Part shown: one piece after another, positions 1 through 9,855 of the stretch
How the letters are laid out: every line of letters begins with the position of its first letter
Position numbering within the stretch: position 1 is the first letter of the stretch
Assembly: GCF_007676705.1 (NCBI RefSeq)
Contig: NZ_VEBF01000003.1
Span: 620,001-684,000 of the forward strand
Origin: Paenibacillus xylanexedens
GTDB lineage: Bacteria > Bacillota > Bacilli > Paenibacillales > Paenibacillaceae
DNA: 64,000 bases
Direction: 5' to 3'
The notes under the pieces: model-generated
The model's input: the letters and a program-made list of their open reading frames with translations, nothing else
Databases searched by the model: none
What the model was told of the DNA's origin: nothing
Translations under genes and position numbers: made by a program

Positions 1-2220
1 TTCCGTCGAAAGGATGCTGACCAACACATCCAGATTCACCGGATCATCATCCACAGCCAGAATGGTGGCTCTCCCCTCTTTTAGCAAAGGAGCAATCTCC
101 GCTGTCGCCGAGGACTCTACGCCGCTCAGACCGGGGTGGGGTAACAGGAATCCGCCAGGTGCATCTTCCATCATCTCCATGGCCTGTTCCCAGATTAGAG
201 GTAGCTGCGACTGAGCCTGATCGGCGGCTTCATGTGCGAGTGGCAGATCGAAGGTGAATGCCGAACCCTTTCCAAGTTCCGATTGAACCGTTAGTTTCCC
301 GCCGTGCAGTTCTACGAGCTGTTTGCAGATGTTCAATCCAAGCCCGATGCCTTGTCCATCACTTATACCATAAGACCCTTGTTCATACGGAAGGAATATG
401 CGCATCCGTGTGTCCTCATCCATACCAACACCTGTATCCGTCACATGAATCAGAGCATGTCCTTCACGAATTTCGGCACTTACAGAGATCGTTCCTTCCT
501 CCGTATGTTTGAGCGCGTTATGCAGCAGATTATACAAAATCTGAACCAGTCTTTCTTCATCAGCCATGACTAGAGGGAACGATTCATAAATTTCCATATG
601 AAGGCGGACCGGTTTTCGTTCTGCCATGAATTGCAGCATAGCGATAATGCCAGGCACTACTGACTGTATTGAAAGAGGAACCTGATGCAGCACAATTCGG
701 TGCTCCTTCAACCGGACGACATCCAGCAGATCGCCTAGCAGATGGGACATCCTTCGGCCGATTGTGATGAGCAGTTCCATATCCTCCAGGCTCCGTTCAT
801 CCAACCTGCTCTTCTCTCTGGTGACCACGTTATAGGCGATGTTAATGATCCCGTGCAACGGAGTCCGCAGTTCGTGGGATGTATTCGCCAAGAACTGATC
901 TTTAATTTTGTCACCCTTCTGCAGTTCTGTATTCAGTTTCATATTCTCACTGGCATTCCTGAAGTACTTCTTGAACCAATAGGCGGAGAAGCCAGTAATG
1001 GCAAATATGATATCGATTGGATAGTACACTGTTGTCACATCTCTGGCCGTCTCGGCCACACTCCATAACAGGTTAGATGTAATGCCCCCTGCAGTAAGCA
1101 GCAGAAAAACAATGTCCCGGTCCCCCTGTTTCCTGAAGATCATCGTTCCGACGATGTATAGAAACCAGATCATGGATACAAGAAAGAATATGTTAATGAC
1201 GTTGTAATGGATCATGGCATATGTAATGTGAATAGGCACCACCACAATCACGACGGTATAGATCAAGGTAATGACAACGTGCAACTGAAGCCATGCCTTT
1301 CGTACATGAACCATCATTAATCTCTGGAATAGCAGAAGGATACAAGCGTTTTGCAACAACAATGAGATCAATCGAATTTTAATACCCCAAGTATAATTAA
1401 CAGGAAGCCATAACATCAAAATATTATCATGACCCATCATAACCGCGATACCAACTGATAGAGTTAATATGGCTCCAACCAGCAAAGCGCGTTCCTGTGG
1501 ATTGAATGCGTAGAGAATACAAGCATACATGCCGTGAAGGAGCAAAATTAGAAAGGTGACCATCTGAAACCCAATGGAGTACCACCGCGAAAAATCAACA
1601 GCTGCCTCAGAGCCGAAGCGAACAGGTTTGCTAATTCCGCCCATATACGGGCTGTCGTAATTGGCTACGCGGACCAATAATTCAATGGAGGTTGTTCCTT
1701 CGCGATCGTAGGTCGCTGTATATGAAGTACTTCTGGGTATATATGTACTGCTATTCGCGGAGACCTCACCCATACCGCCGTCAGCGACTCCGTTCATCTC
1801 AATCTCGGATGAACTTCGAATCCCCTTGAACCAGAAGGTAACGGGTGTCTGAAGTGGGTCTGTCAAAATACGCAATCGATACGTTCCGAATCCGTATGAA
1901 CTCTCTTGTCCCTGACTCTGTGCACTTCCCCAGTCTCCAGGGACTTGAACACTCTTCCCATTGCCATCCCTCGTCGCGATTTCTTTCTGAGTTAATAACT
2001 CATTCGAGTAGAGTTCCCATTCCCCATTCAAGTACATGACCGGAGATTGATTCAGATCCACGCCCCGCAAGTCTAGCACTCCATTCACAGCGCGGTGCTC
2101 ATCAACCGTGCGGAAAAACTCCGACCAAGTTAATCGCATACCCACTAGCAATCCGAAAATGACCAGCATAATTATTATATATCTGTAACGTATTACAGGT
2201 TTTATTTGCAGTGAATTCAT
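1..2220 (-). CDS. Hybrid sensor histidine kinase with 7TM-DISM sensor (partial, C-terminus off the window)
   Basis: 740 codons are visible and the frame is open at base 1. After an N-terminal membrane anchor comes a predicted extracellular jelly-roll sensor (about 30-195), seven membrane segments (about 200-400), a HisKA domain with the motif [12 protein letters not shown] (His near 449), and a HATPase domain with N-box LLHNALKH and G-boxes DTGVGMDED and GIGLGLNI. A receiver domain begins near 721 ([11 protein letters not shown]) and is cut by the edge. The ATG at 2220 follows an AGGTAA ribosome site that overlaps the stop of the upstream regulator gene, so the two form an operon. It is a clear paralog of the kinase at 21-24 kb. 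That copy goes on into a second, LytS-like kinase, so this one may too. Confidence 0.9.
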   Translation of the reverse strand, partial: MNSLQIKPVIRYRYIIIMLVIFGLLVGMRLTWSEFFRTVDEHRAVNGVLDLRGVDLNQSPVMYLNGEWELYSNELLTQKEIATRDGNGKSVQVPGDWGSAQSQGQESSYGFGTYRLRILTDPLQTPVTFWFKGIRSSSEIEMNGVADGGMGEVSANSSTYIPRSTSYTATYDREGTTSIELLVRVANYDSPYMGGISKPVRFGSEAAVDFSRWYSIGFQMVTFLILLLHGMYACILYAFNPQERALLVGAILTLSVGIAVMMGHDNILMLWLPVNYTWGIKIRLISLLLQNACILLLFQRLMMVHVRKAWLQLHVVITLIYTVVIVVVPIHITYAMIHYNVINIFFLVSMIWFLYIVGTMIFRKQGDRDIVFLLLTAGGITSNLLWSVAETARDVTTVYYPIDIIFAITGFSAYWFKKYFRNASENMKLNTELQKGDKIKDQFLANTSHELRTPLHGIINIAYNVVTREKSRLDERSLEDMELLITIGRRMSHLLGDLLDVVRLKEHRIVLHQVPLSIQSVVPGIIAMLQFMAERKPVRLHMEIYESFPLVMADEERLVQILYNLLHNALKHTEEGTISVSAEIREGHALIHVTDTGVGMDEDTRMRIFLPYEQGSYGISDGQGIGLGLNICKQLVELHGGKLTVQSELGKGSAFTFDLPLAHEAADQAQSQLPLIWEQAMEMMEDAPGGFLLPHPGLSGVESSATAEIAPLLKEGRATILAVDDDPVNLDVLVSILSTE

Positions 2221-2230
2221 AGATTTATCA

Positions 2231-3382
2231 TTACCTGACTTTGGTTAAACCGAGCTTCCAGTCCTGATACCATTTGCTAATATCCTCACTGATGGGTATC
2301 TCCAAATCGTGCTCCATTCTGGTGGTTAAGAGACGGTACTGCTCCTCCACACCGAGATCGTTGTGCATTTCATCATAGAGTTTCATTAAAATAAAATAAC
2401 TTTCTTCCTCATCCGGAAGCATATGCTGGATACGTCTTGTGCTCTCAATGACTTTCTCTCCTAGCCCCTGCTTCTGGTAATAGAGACTTAGTTGTCGCAT
2501 GTGATACAACCACAGGTAGCGTAACCTTTCTCGTTCAGGCTCCGCCCACATGTATTCGTAATTGCCAAGATACGTGCCCTTATACAGATGAAGCGCTTGC
2601 TCATATGCATGAACTGTATTTGAGTCTACAACCTTCCATTGCCTGATTTCCTGTTCCCACTGCTCACTATCCAACTGAGCTCCACCCAATTCAAGCCTGT
2701 AGCCTGCTTCCAAGTGACCACTCTGAATTGTAATCATATCCATTCCGCATGCTTTGAGGGTTTGGCGGACATGATACATGGCAGTATAGAGTTGATGTAC
2801 CGTCTTTTCTTCTTCCAATTCAGGCCACAGCATCTCAAGCAGCACACTGCGATAAATGGTCTGATTCCGATGATGGAGCAGATATGCAAACAGCTCCTGC
2901 GCCTTACTTGTGCGCCACTTGGCAACTTGGATATCCTTGTCTGGAAGCTTGAATTGAATCTGATTAAAGCAGCAAATTAAAGGCACATCTGTATCCTTTG
3001 ACCGCTGCTCGCGTTTCGAACTCAGTTTCTCCCGTACTCGGCTCACCGTCTGCTTTAATCGATCCTTCTGGATGGGCTTCATGACATAATCCAAAGCCTG
3101 TAGATCGAAGGCATGCACTGCATATTGGTCGTAGCTGGTCACAAAAATAATTTCGACCCCAGGTACTGTGGCCTGGATCTGTTTCCCCAGATCCATACCA
3201 TCCATCTCTGGCATATGGATATCCAGAAATACCACATCAGGGCGGTGCTCCTTAATCCCCCCCACAGCCTCTGTCGGATTCATGTATGTAGCGATAATTT
3301 CAATACCGCTTACTTCTTTCTCTAGTGATTTTTGAAGGCCTATCAACGCTAGACGTTCGTCGTCAACCAATATCACTTTCAC
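2231..3382 (-). CDS. Response regulator, REC - winged helix - BTAD (SARP-like)
   Basis: 383 residues. The receiver domain has the acidic pocket DD (7-8), phosphoacceptor Asp54 ([11 protein letters not shown]) and a conserved Lys in MKPIQKDRL. An OmpR-type winged helix covers about 140-235 ([24 protein letters not shown]), and a TPR-like bacterial transcriptional activation domain about 250-380. This order is typical of Paenibacillus regulators related to the Streptomyces SARP activators. The start is GTG, placed 8 nt after AGGAGG. It lies 10 bp upstream of the hybrid kinase on the same strand, so kinase and regulator are presumably cognate. It is a paralog of the regulator at 19.7-20.9 kb. 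Confidence 0.9.
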   Translation of the reverse strand: MKVILVDDERLALIGLQKSLEKEVSGIEIIATYMNPTEAVGGIKEHRPDVVFLDIHMPEMDGMDLGKQIQATVPGVEIIFVTSYDQYAVHAFDLQALDYVMKPIQKDRLKQTVSRVREKLSSKREQRSKDTDVPLICCFNQIQFKLPDKDIQVAKWRTSKAQELFAYLLHHRNQTIYRSVLLEMLWPELEEEKTVHQLYTAMYHVRQTLKACGMDMITIQSGHLEAGYRLELGGAQLDSEQWEQEIRQWKVVDSNTVHAYEQALHLYKGTYLGNYEYMWAEPERERLRYLWLYHMRQLSLYYQKQGLGEKVIESTRRIQHMLPDEEESYFILMKLYDEMHNDLGVEEQYRLLTTRMEHDLEIPISEDISKWYQDWKLGLTKVR

Positions 3383-3555
3383 CGGAGCTTCCTCCTCGAC
3401 CCTAAAGTCTTGAGATTTATTTACACTATTATATCATAGGAATTTTAAGTATTTGGATTCTAGTTTCCTTTTTTTAATTTTCAGCAATTTAATTGTATAA
3501 TACTTAATAGAGGACAGGTTAACAGATCTGGTCCAGCAGAGGAGGAAGGTTCCAA

Positions 3556-4053
3556 ATGTCAGATTCGAATCAAAGCTTTGGGCAAGCCCTTGTCAAATCA
3601 TTAGTAGGGGAACGCGGTCATATCCGCATCGCCCGTGCTCTACCGGACATTGATGTCACACTCGCGGCTCGTACACACGATGCCATGCCATATACCATCT
3701 ATCAGTTAGTGAAACACATGCATTACTGGCAGCAATTCATGCTCGAACACTTGGAAGGGCGCAAGCCACAGCTCCCTGCTAACGTGAGTGAGAGCTGGCC
3801 TGAGGAGAAAGGCCCACTGGATGAAGCTACATGGAAAGCGGATATTCAGGCATTCCTGAAAGGGGTCGATCAAGCGGTGGCTATTGCCGAAACGGCACAA
3901 TTAGATGATCCATTGCTCTATTTCCCAGGAGAAACCAAGGCAGGACTTCTGCGAAATATCGCCTCCCATAATTCGTACCATCTGGGCGAGATTGTTCTGC
4001 TTCGCCGCTTCTACGGCGCATGGCCACCACCAGGCGGCGGATTCCCGGCGTAA
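3556..4053 (+). CDS. DinB/YfiT-like four-helix metalloprotein
   Basis: 165 residues of the length and helical pattern of the DinB family. The usual metal-binding histidines are visible: His54/His56 in LVKHMHYWQQ, and His138 and His142 in ASHNSYHLGEI. Members include thiol-dependent S-transferases (for example bacillithiol transferases) and many proteins of unknown role, so no substrate can be named. The ATG sits 8 nt after a strong GGAGGAAGG ribosome site. The gene stands alone and is followed by a hairpin terminator. It diverges from the response regulator gene. Confidence 0.85.
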   Translation: MSDSNQSFGQALVKSLVGERGHIRIARALPDIDVTLAARTHDAMPYTIYQLVKHMHYWQQFMLEHLEGRKPQLPANVSESWPEEKGPLDEATWKADIQAFLKGVDQAVAIAETAQLDDPLLYFPGETKAGLLRNIASHNSYHLGEIVLLRRFYGAWPPPGGGFPA

Positions 4054-4100
4054 CCATATTAAAAAAGATCTATTTAGAACGAATATACAGACACATCCAA

Positions 4101-4131
4101 GCTGTGAAAGGACGATTGTTCCTTTTACAGC
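4101..4131 (+). terminator. Hairpin after the DinB-like gene
   Basis: A 12-base arm GCTGTGAAAGGA pairs with TCCTTTTACAGC (one G-T position) around a short loop. Only a weak T-rich tail follows, so termination is likely but not certain. Confidence 0.5.
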
Positions 4132-4214
4132 TTCTTGTGGTTACAGGCGAATAGTATCCATTAAAGTGCAGATTATAACGCTCATATCCTGTACCAGCCT
4201 CATATATTACTTCA

Positions 4215-4245
4215 AAGTACGTATGTGACTTTGAGGTGCGTACTT
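4215..4245. promoter_or_regulatory. Candidate HxlR operator upstream of the PRISE-like reductase
   Basis: A 31-bp element with perfect outer arms AAGTACG and CGTACTT lies about 60 bp before the reductase start and just after a -10-like TATATT (4203). HxlR-family repressors commonly bind such spaced palindromes next to the gene they control, and an HxlR gene lies directly downstream of the reductase. Assigning this site to that protein is inference. Confidence 0.5.
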
Positions 4246-4301
4246 CTCATCCTTCTTTTTCTGATCCACAATATGAACAGAAGAAGAGAGGAGCATGTCC
4301 A

Positions 4302-5372
4302 TTGAAACCCGAACAATTGGTTACCCGTTACACTGCGCTTGTCATCGGTGCTGGAGGCGTTATTGGGAGAAACCTTATTGATTATCTGATGACACTCCCG
4401 CAATGGAATGTCATTGGTGTATCTCGCCGTGGAGGGCAAGATGCCCCCAGGTTACGTTATATATCAGCAGATTTACTGAACGAAGTGGACACGCAAGACA
4501 AACTGAGTCATTTAACGACAGTTACTCATATCTTTTATGCTGCTTATCAAGATCGCCCAACCTGGGCCGAATTGGTGCAACCCAATCTGGCTATGCTCGT
4601 CAATGTGGTGAATGCGATTGAACCGATTGCCCCAAATCTCGAACATATCAGTCTGATGCAAGGTTATAAGGTGTACGGTGCACATCTGGGTCCATTTAAA
4701 ACACCTGCCAAAGAAACGGACGCACATCATATGCCTCCTGAATTCAATGTCGATCAGCAGCTGTTTCTTGAGGATCGGCAACCCGGAAGCAGCTGGACCT
4801 GGTCAGCTCTGCGCCCTTCTGTTGTATGTGGATTCGCTCTGGGTAATCCAATGAACCTTGCGATGGTGATCGGGATATATGCCTCCATCTCTAAGGAACT
4901 TGGCTTACCACTTCGCTTTCCCGGGAAACCAGGGGCGTATCATTCCCTTCTTGAAATGACTGATGCGACATTGCTGGCTCATGCAACTGTATGGGCAGCA
5001 ACCGAACCTCGCTGTGCCAATCAGGCATTTAATATCACCAATGGCGATCTGTTTCGCTGGAATGAACTCTGGCCCAAAATCGCTTCATTTTTCGAACTGG
5101 AAACGGCTCCTCCACTCCCCCTCTCCCTTACAACGGTAATGGCAGATAAAGAAGCTCTTTGGAGTTCCATGATTGAGAAGTATGGTTTGGTAAATACCCC
5201 TTATGATGATGTCTCTTCCTGGGCATTCGGTGACTTTGTCTTCTCATGGGATTACGATTTCTTCGCAGATGGTTCCAAGGCTCGCCGATTCGGATTTCAC
5301 GAATTCATCGACACGGAGGCTATGTTCATGGATATTTTTGAGAATCTGCGTGATCGCAAGATCATTCCATAA
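4302..5372 (+). CDS. NAD(P)-dependent SDR reductase of the PRISE (progesterone 5-beta-reductase/iridoid synthase-like) type
   Basis: 356 residues from a TTG start that lies 8 nt after GAGGAG; an ATG at 4236 in the same frame has no ribosome site. The Rossmann motif VIGAGGVIGRNL is at the N-terminus. The segments LMQGYKVYGAHLGPF and ALRPSVVCGFALGNPMNLAM match the PRISE pattern of an extended SDR, where the Lys of QGYK corresponds to the catalytic Lys. The position where PRISE enzymes keep a Tyr (here EFNVDQQLF) appears substituted, so catalysis may differ. Family members reduce activated C=C or C=O bonds. The gene converges on an HxlR regulator and has a palindromic operator candidate upstream, which suggests an electrophile- or aldehyde-inducible detoxification unit. 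Confidence 0.75.
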   Translation: MKPEQLVTRYTALVIGAGGVIGRNLIDYLMTLPQWNVIGVSRRGGQDAPRLRYISADLLNEVDTQDKLSHLTTVTHIFYAAYQDRPTWAELVQPNLAMLVNVVNAIEPIAPNLEHISLMQGYKVYGAHLGPFKTPAKETDAHHMPPEFNVDQQLFLEDRQPGSSWTWSALRPSVVCGFALGNPMNLAMVIGIYASISKELGLPLRFPGKPGAYHSLLEMTDATLLAHATVWAATEPRCANQAFNITNGDLFRWNELWPKIASFFELETAPPLPLSLTTVMADKEALWSSMIEKYGLVNTPYDDVSSWAFGDFVFSWDYDFFADGSKARRFGFHEFIDTEAMFMDIFENLRDRKIIP

Positions 5373-5383
5373 AGAAAGAAAAT

Positions 5384-5427
5384 GCATAATAAGCCGAATC
5401 CTGAATTGCAGAATCGGCTTATTATGC
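5384..5427. terminator. Bidirectional terminator between the reductase and hxlR-type genes
   Basis: A 17-base arm GCATAATAAGCCGAATC pairs with GAATCGGCTTATTATGC with one mismatch. It sits between two convergent stop codons and can serve both genes. Confidence 0.75.
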
Positions 5428-5438
5428 TACTACAACCG

Positions 5439-5801
5439 TCAGGTTGGCGGTTTAAACAGAATTTCCCCTCTGTCGCCATACACTTTCTCCACATGTGTAT
5501 CACCCCATCGACACATCAGATGAAGAATTTCTTTAAGACTCCACCCATACTCTGTTAACTCATACTCCACTTTAGGAGGGACCTGGTGATGGGAAATACG
5601 GACAATAACCCCCGCCTCCGTTAGTTCACCAAGTTGCTGAGTCAACACTTTCTGGGTGATCGCAGGGATCAGCTTCATCAGTTCGCCATTACGTTTCTTG
5701 CCAAAGGTAAGATGGAATAGAATAACGGGCTTCCACTTTCCCCCGATCACTTCAAGAAAAGCTTCAACTGCGGTGTTATATACTTTGAGCGGTTCCTCCA
5801 T
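5439..5801 (-). CDS. HxlR-family transcriptional regulator
   Basis: 120 residues forming a single MarR-like winged helix. The family signature is plain: VIGGKWKPVILFHL at 18-31, NGELMKLIPAITQKVLTQQL for the recognition helix, and VEYELTEYGWSL. The only cysteine is Cys97 (HLMCRWGD). The N-terminal redox Cys of the YodB/HypR type is absent, so it probably senses a ligand or uses Cys97. The start follows AGAAGGTGAT. It converges on the reductase gene and most likely represses it through the palindrome at 4215-4245. Confidence 0.88.
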   Translation of the reverse strand: MEEPLKVYNTAVEAFLEVIGGKWKPVILFHLTFGKKRNGELMKLIPAITQKVLTQQLGELTEAGVIVRISHHQVPPKVEYELTEYGWSLKEILHLMCRWGDTHVEKVYGDRGEILFKPPT

Positions 5802-5832
5802 ATCACCTTCTGTCTCCCTTCCAGACTATTGC

Positions 5833-5958
5833 TCAATCTTCCCGATTCATCTTCTCAAAAATATGGACTAATTGCGCTCGATCCTCTTCGTTTAATTTCT
5901 GGAATAATTTCTTACGCAACTTCTGGCCCTCCAATATTGCTCTTTCGAGGACTTCCAC
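5833..5958 (-). pseudogene. 3' remnant of a MarR-family regulator gene
   Basis: An open stretch of 41 codons from GTG to TGA reads like the last two helices of a MarR protein (GQKLRKKLFQKLNEEDRAQL, then a short helix FEKMNRED). A stop codon lies immediately upstream in frame, no winged helix is present, and no proper ribosome spacing precedes the GTG. It is therefore read as a decayed fragment left between the TPR-SUKH gene and the HxlR gene rather than as a working gene. Confidence 0.45.
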
Positions 5959-5965
5959 CCCTTAC

Positions 5966-6925
5966 TTACAGTGAACCTTGAAGGTTTGCAGGCTGATTTT
6001 CCTCATTCAACAGACCTTGAATAAAGGTTTCAAAATTGGGTGCAAGCCAAGTGATCTTGTAGCTTTCTTTTTTATCCACATGAACAACCTCGGGCTCACC
6101 CGCATTGCCGGATTCACGATAATCCAGCATCACTACCTCCGAATCGGAAGGACACTCACATAGAACAACACCGATTTCGGGGTAACCCCCCTGTTCGATG
6201 ATATACCGGCTGCCAGCTTCGCCACCTAACGAATGTGCTTTCTCCCGTCCAATACCCAATATTCCCGCTACCTCAACGCGGATCTTCTTGGCAGCCTCTG
6301 CTTGGGTAACAGGATAATACCGATAGTGGGGAACACCACCATTATGTAATTTCATCATGTTAATATAGGAAGTTGGCAGCTTGAACACCAACTGCTCCTC
6401 CACTGACTCGACCTGTCCATCGGTAGGCGGGGCCAATACATATTGATCCGCAGCTTCAGCACTGTCATTCCAAAAACCCATTGGTTCCAGATGGCTAACA
6501 CCAACAGGTGCGATTGAGATTTCTGAGACTGATGGGACGGTATCCGCGGGCTTCTCTGCAGATTCAGATGGCTCCTCCATTTTGCTTCGAATCCATTCCA
6601 GAAATTCCAGCGTATCTTCATCTTCAGGATCCAATTCATCCGCTCTTTCGAACGCCTGCAGCGCATGAGCATATTGCTCCAGATAGTAATAAGCCAGTCC
6701 AATCCGATAATGCCAGAGCGGGTCAGCTGTGCCCTCTTTAGCAACCGTCAGGAATTGTTCGACTGCCTCTTCATATCGTTCCAGGTTATTCAGCGCTCGT
6801 CCCAGATGGTTTACAAGCTCATAATCCCTTTCTTCCACAGGAATCGCTTGAATTGCATCTACAATTTCCTGAAATTCATCTTCTTCATGCCACTCTTGCA
6901 ATTGAACCAACAGCTCGTCTCTCAT
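5966..6925 (-). CDS. TPR protein with C-terminal SUKH (SMI1/KNR4) domain
   Basis: 319 residues from the ATG preceded by GGGGAGG; another ATG seven codons upstream lacks a ribosome site. The N-terminal ~110 residues contain TPR repeats (YELVNHLGRALNNLERYEEA, LWHYRIGLAYYYLEQYAHAL). An acidic Ser/Pro linker leads into a SUKH-1 fold (about 160-310) with FKLPTSYINMMKLHNGG and GFWNDS. SUKH proteins are best known as immunity proteins against polymorphic toxins but also occur as housekeeping adaptors. With no toxin beside it, this one is more likely a general protein-interaction module. Confidence 0.8.
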   Translation of the reverse strand: MRDELLVQLQEWHEEDEFQEIVDAIQAIPVEERDYELVNHLGRALNNLERYEEAVEQFLTVAKEGTADPLWHYRIGLAYYYLEQYAHALQAFERADELDPEDEDTLEFLEWIRSKMEEPSESAEKPADTVPSVSEISIAPVGVSHLEPMGFWNDSAEAADQYVLAPPTDGQVESVEEQLVFKLPTSYINMMKLHNGGVPHYRYYPVTQAEAAKKIRVEVAGILGIGREKAHSLGGEAGSRYIIEQGGYPEIGVVLCECPSDSEVVMLDYRESGNAGEPEVVHVDKKESYKITWLAPNFETFIQGLLNEENQPANLQGSL

Positions 6926-7060
6926 TCCTTTGGCCTCCCCGTTCATTCTCTCATGATTACGTATTGAAAATTATACCACTATCCGGATCACCATCTCCAG
7001 CAAAGCAAGATCCTTAGGGATATCAGGAATCGATATCTTTTCATTTCCGATGAAAAGGCT

Positions 7061-7107
7061 AAAAAAAAGGTAACCTGAACCCTGTTAAGAGAACCAGGCA
7101 GGCTACC
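7061..7107 (-). terminator. Terminator of the rhamnogalacturonan lyase gene
   Basis: Read on the minus strand, GGTAGCCTG pairs with CAGGTTACC and is followed by eight T residues, a classic Rho-independent terminator 35 bp after the stop. Confidence 0.85.
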
Positions 7108-7141
7108 TCCTTTATTCCTTCCACTACATTGCATTCTTCAT

Positions 7142-8767
7142 TCAATTCAGCAACTCAACACAATCGTAGACCCAACCCGCACTCAACCAGTTACCCAAGT
7201 CACTGGAACCGCTAATCGGCGTAATGGTCATGGTATTGGAACCATTCACAAAGTAGGATGCTGGAACATTCCAGCTAAAGGTTGTGTTGTTGCCACGATA
7301 GGTACCAATGGTGAAACTGCGAGAATTGGGCTGTGAAGACGCGGCAGGATTAGTTAATGCATGTCCATTAACCGTTACGCTAGGTCTGCCATTATTGTAG
7401 GCTGCGGTAATACCGATGTTGAGCATATGAGAAGATGAAGCTTGGGATGCATTCAAGTTAAACGTTATTGTAGTTGGAGAATTCTCACCACGGAACTGGA
7501 TTGCTGGGAATCGGTTGGTCGCACTACCGGTAGCATAGGTAACAGGGCCCCAGCTTGGATTGCGACTATCAGAAGGGTGACGAATTGGAATCGTCTGTCC
7601 ATTCAGGAATTCCCGTGGCGTACCATCCCAGTTACCGATTCGCCAGATGCTAGAGGCTTTACTCGGGTCATTGTTAATCGTACGTGTATTCAGAGTCGTC
7701 GTTTGTCCTGCCGTGACATTAACCGTTTCCGTATATACGGCCAGTTCTCCCTTATAGGCTGTCATGGTGTACGTCCCTGGGATCATGCTATATTTGGCGG
7801 CCGCCCCACTTGAAGACGTACCCGTCCAATACTGTGCATTGCTATTGGCGAACCCAATCGTGTACGCATAACCCGTATCCATCCCCGAGAGACCATTGAG
7901 TACCACGTTCCCCCGACTGGATACCCAACACTGTAGATTCAAGCCAGACATCCAACTGAAATCAGGTACACTAGGCGTGCCACCCGTTGTGAAGATCAAA
8001 GCGTACGGTCCATGCAGACCCAGGCGCCAATTCTCCGTCTGTGCATGTCCCGAGTTCATATAGTTATATATTTCCGTCTCTGTTCCACTTTGGAACTGGA
8101 TATCACGGAAGAATGGACCACCAGAACTTTTTTCCCGATTGCCATAAGCCATAAATACACCGACGCCATTACCCGTAACCCCACGAACCGATAAGTCTTT
8201 AGCCTGATCATTACCATAGTATTTCGAGGCACTCTGACCATTCGCGAAACCAAACACATCCTGACTCTCAATTGCTCCTGTGTTACCCCGATTATTGGAA
8301 TTCGCCGGAACGCCTGTCAACACACTACCATTACCGCGGAAAATGTACCGCAGCTCCCCGATTGAAGGTTGAGCCGTGATATGCGTTGCCATGTAAATGA
8401 TGTTCTCGCCACCACGCGAAGCATAATAGTGAGTTAGTGTGCTTGTGGATACCGTGATTAACACGGTTGATCCTGAAGGAGAGGTGTTCCAAGTTACATT
8501 GGCAGAGGAACCCAAGCCTGATCCGATATGCGATCCCCTGTTGCTGTTCAGCTCCATACCGTTCATTTTGGCCGATATAATATCTCCATTGGTTTTGTTC
8601 ACCACATAGACTAATCCTGAACCGGTGTTTACTTCGATTCTGGAGCCGTTATCGGAAACATTAATGGTTGCCGCGTGTCCGGTAGATGCAGGGTATACAG
8701 CAGCTGTTGCGATCATAACGACAATTAAAAACAAGCCAAGTGCCTTTCTCAAACTCCGTTGGGTCAT
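7142..8767 (-). CDS. Secreted rhamnogalacturonan lyase, polysaccharide lyase family 4
   Basis: 541 residues starting at the ATG 8 nt after AAGGAGGG (an in-frame ATG at 8791 has no ribosome site). A signal peptide ends near STGHAA. The order is that of PL4 enzymes: an N-terminal beta-sandwich catalytic domain (to about 270, with NWRLGLHGPYALIFTTG), a central fibronectin-like domain with YTMTAYKGELAVY, and a C-terminal carbohydrate-binding-like jelly roll beginning SSIWRIGNWDGTPREFLNG. The enzyme cleaves rhamnose-galacturonate bonds in pectin by beta-elimination outside the cell. It is monocistronic, with its own terminator, and has a cre-like site between promoter and start, so carbon-catabolite control is likely. 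Confidence 0.88.
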   Translation of the reverse strand: MTQRSLRKALGLFLIVVMIATAAVYPASTGHAATINVSDNGSRIEVNTGSGLVYVVNKTNGDIISAKMNGMELNSNRGSHIGSGLGSSANVTWNTSPSGSTVLITVSTSTLTHYYASRGGENIIYMATHITAQPSIGELRYIFRGNGSVLTGVPANSNNRGNTGAIESQDVFGFANGQSASKYYGNDQAKDLSVRGVTGNGVGVFMAYGNREKSSGGPFFRDIQFQSGTETEIYNYMNSGHAQTENWRLGLHGPYALIFTTGGTPSVPDFSWMSGLNLQCWVSSRGNVVLNGLSGMDTGYAYTIGFANSNAQYWTGTSSSGAAAKYSMIPGTYTMTAYKGELAVYTETVNVTAGQTTTLNTRTINNDPSKASSIWRIGNWDGTPREFLNGQTIPIRHPSDSRNPSWGPVTYATGSATNRFPAIQFRGENSPTTITFNLNASQASSSHMLNIGITAAYNNGRPSVTVNGHALTNPAASSQPNSRSFTIGTYRGNNTTFSWNVPASYFVNGSNTMTITPISGSSDLGNWLSAGWVYDCVELLN

Positions 8768-8794
8768 GAGTAATCCCTCCTTGGAATTCATTTT

Positions 8795-8808
8795 ATAAAG
8801 CGCTTACA
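8795..8808 (-). promoter_or_regulatory. Candidate cre (CcpA) site before the rhamnogalacturonan lyase
   Basis: TGTAAGCGCTTTAT matches 12 of 14 positions of the symmetric cre consensus and lies in the 5' leader, where CcpA acts as a roadblock. Confidence 0.5.
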
Positions 8809-8861
8809 TTATGATGTATAACAACCTAAACTTCCGTCTCATATCTTACAATTCCAATAAA

Positions 8862-8891
8862 ATAATACCATTATATTACATATATTTGCAA
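8862..8891 (-). promoter_or_regulatory. Possible sigma-A promoter of the rhamnogalacturonan lyase
   Basis: On the minus strand TTGCAA and TATTAT are separated by 18 bp about 60-90 bp before the cre-like site. The match is fair and the region is AT-rich, so the call is tentative. Confidence 0.35.
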
Positions 8892-8930
8892 TGAAAACAG
8901 AGCATTGACCTGGTAGAATATTCTGAAAGC

Positions 8931-8956
8931 AAAAAACGCAGCTTCAAAAGCTGCGT
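8931..8956 (-). terminator. Terminator of the AraC-family gene
   Basis: On the minus strand ACGCAGCTT pairs perfectly with AAGCTGCGT around a three-base loop and is followed by six T residues. Confidence 0.85.
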
Positions 8957-8982
8957 CCGCAGATACCTATCTAGAGATAATA

Positions 8983-9855
8983 TCATCTCTTCCGAATGGG
9001 TATCCATATCTCGCTTCTATATTGCTCAACAGTAACATCCTTGTGCTCATTCCATAGCATTTCCGGACCCTCACTCAGCTCATAGTCTGATGAAGGAAAC
9101 CACTCTGCGTAGATCCGGCCCCACACTTCCTGAAGCGTCCTTGGAAACGGACCAACGACGGTAAATACGGCCCACGTCGAGGCAGGAACCTCAAGCTGTG
9201 CCAAGCCTTCAGGCGCTTCTTTGGTCGTAGCTGCACCAATGTAGTGATCCAGTTCTCCCTGTTCTGCCATTCGCCCTTCACTGAAATGGGCCGATGCACT
9301 GATTAAGCCCGTAGGCTGGATGTTCGATAATCCCTTGATTGTATCGATCAGTTCCGGTGTAAGACGCTGATACATCGCAGCGATCTCCGGATTCACCCCG
9401 TTGAATACGATCGGCACCCTTTTACTGATACCTACAATCCGAAAGGCCTCTTTGTCTTCAAAGCGGTAATTCATTTCGCTTCCTCCTTGAATGGTCAATT
9501 GAAATGTCATCCGAGGGAAGGCTTTGAGCGATGGACCATGACTCCGCGCTTCGGAGGGTGTAACTCCATGCATGCTTTGAAAAGCCCTGGCGAAGGAATC
9601 CGGCGAGGCATACCCATATTTCAGTGCAACGTCAATGACTCTGCTGTCATTCCGGCTTAGCTCCAGTGCCGCCAGCGTCAAGCGTCGACGTCGAATATAT
9701 TCCGACAGCGTAAAGCCGCTAAGAAAGGAAAACATACGCGTAAAATGGTACTCCGAGCAGCAGGCGATCCGTGCAATCTCCTTCATATCCACGGTGTCCG
9801 TCAGATTCTCCTCAATATAACTCAAAGCCTCGTTCAATCGCGCCAGCGTATCCAT
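8983..9855 (-). CDS. AraC-family regulator with GyrI-like effector domain
   Basis: 290 residues. Two helix-turn-helix motifs occupy the N-terminus ([20 protein letters not shown] and [18 protein letters not shown], residues 24-90), and a GyrI/Cass2-like small-molecule-binding domain occupies about 130-290 ([29 protein letters not shown]). This is the layout of the B. subtilis YdeE/YobU relatives and of drug-sensing Rob-like proteins. The ligand is unknown. The start follows GGGAGGG. No obvious target gene is adjacent apart from the divergent glycosyltransferase pair. Confidence 0.88.
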   Translation of the reverse strand: MDTLARLNEALSYIEENLTDTVDMKEIARIACCSEYHFTRMFSFLSGFTLSEYIRRRRLTLAALELSRNDSRVIDVALKYGYASPDSFARAFQSMHGVTPSEARSHGPSLKAFPRMTFQLTIQGGSEMNYRFEDKEAFRIVGISKRVPIVFNGVNPEIAAMYQRLTPELIDTIKGLSNIQPTGLISASAHFSEGRMAEQGELDHYIGAATTKEAPEGLAQLEVPASTWAVFTVVGPFPRTLQEVWGRIYAEWFPSSDYELSEGPEMLWNEHKDVTVEQYRSEIWIPIRKR

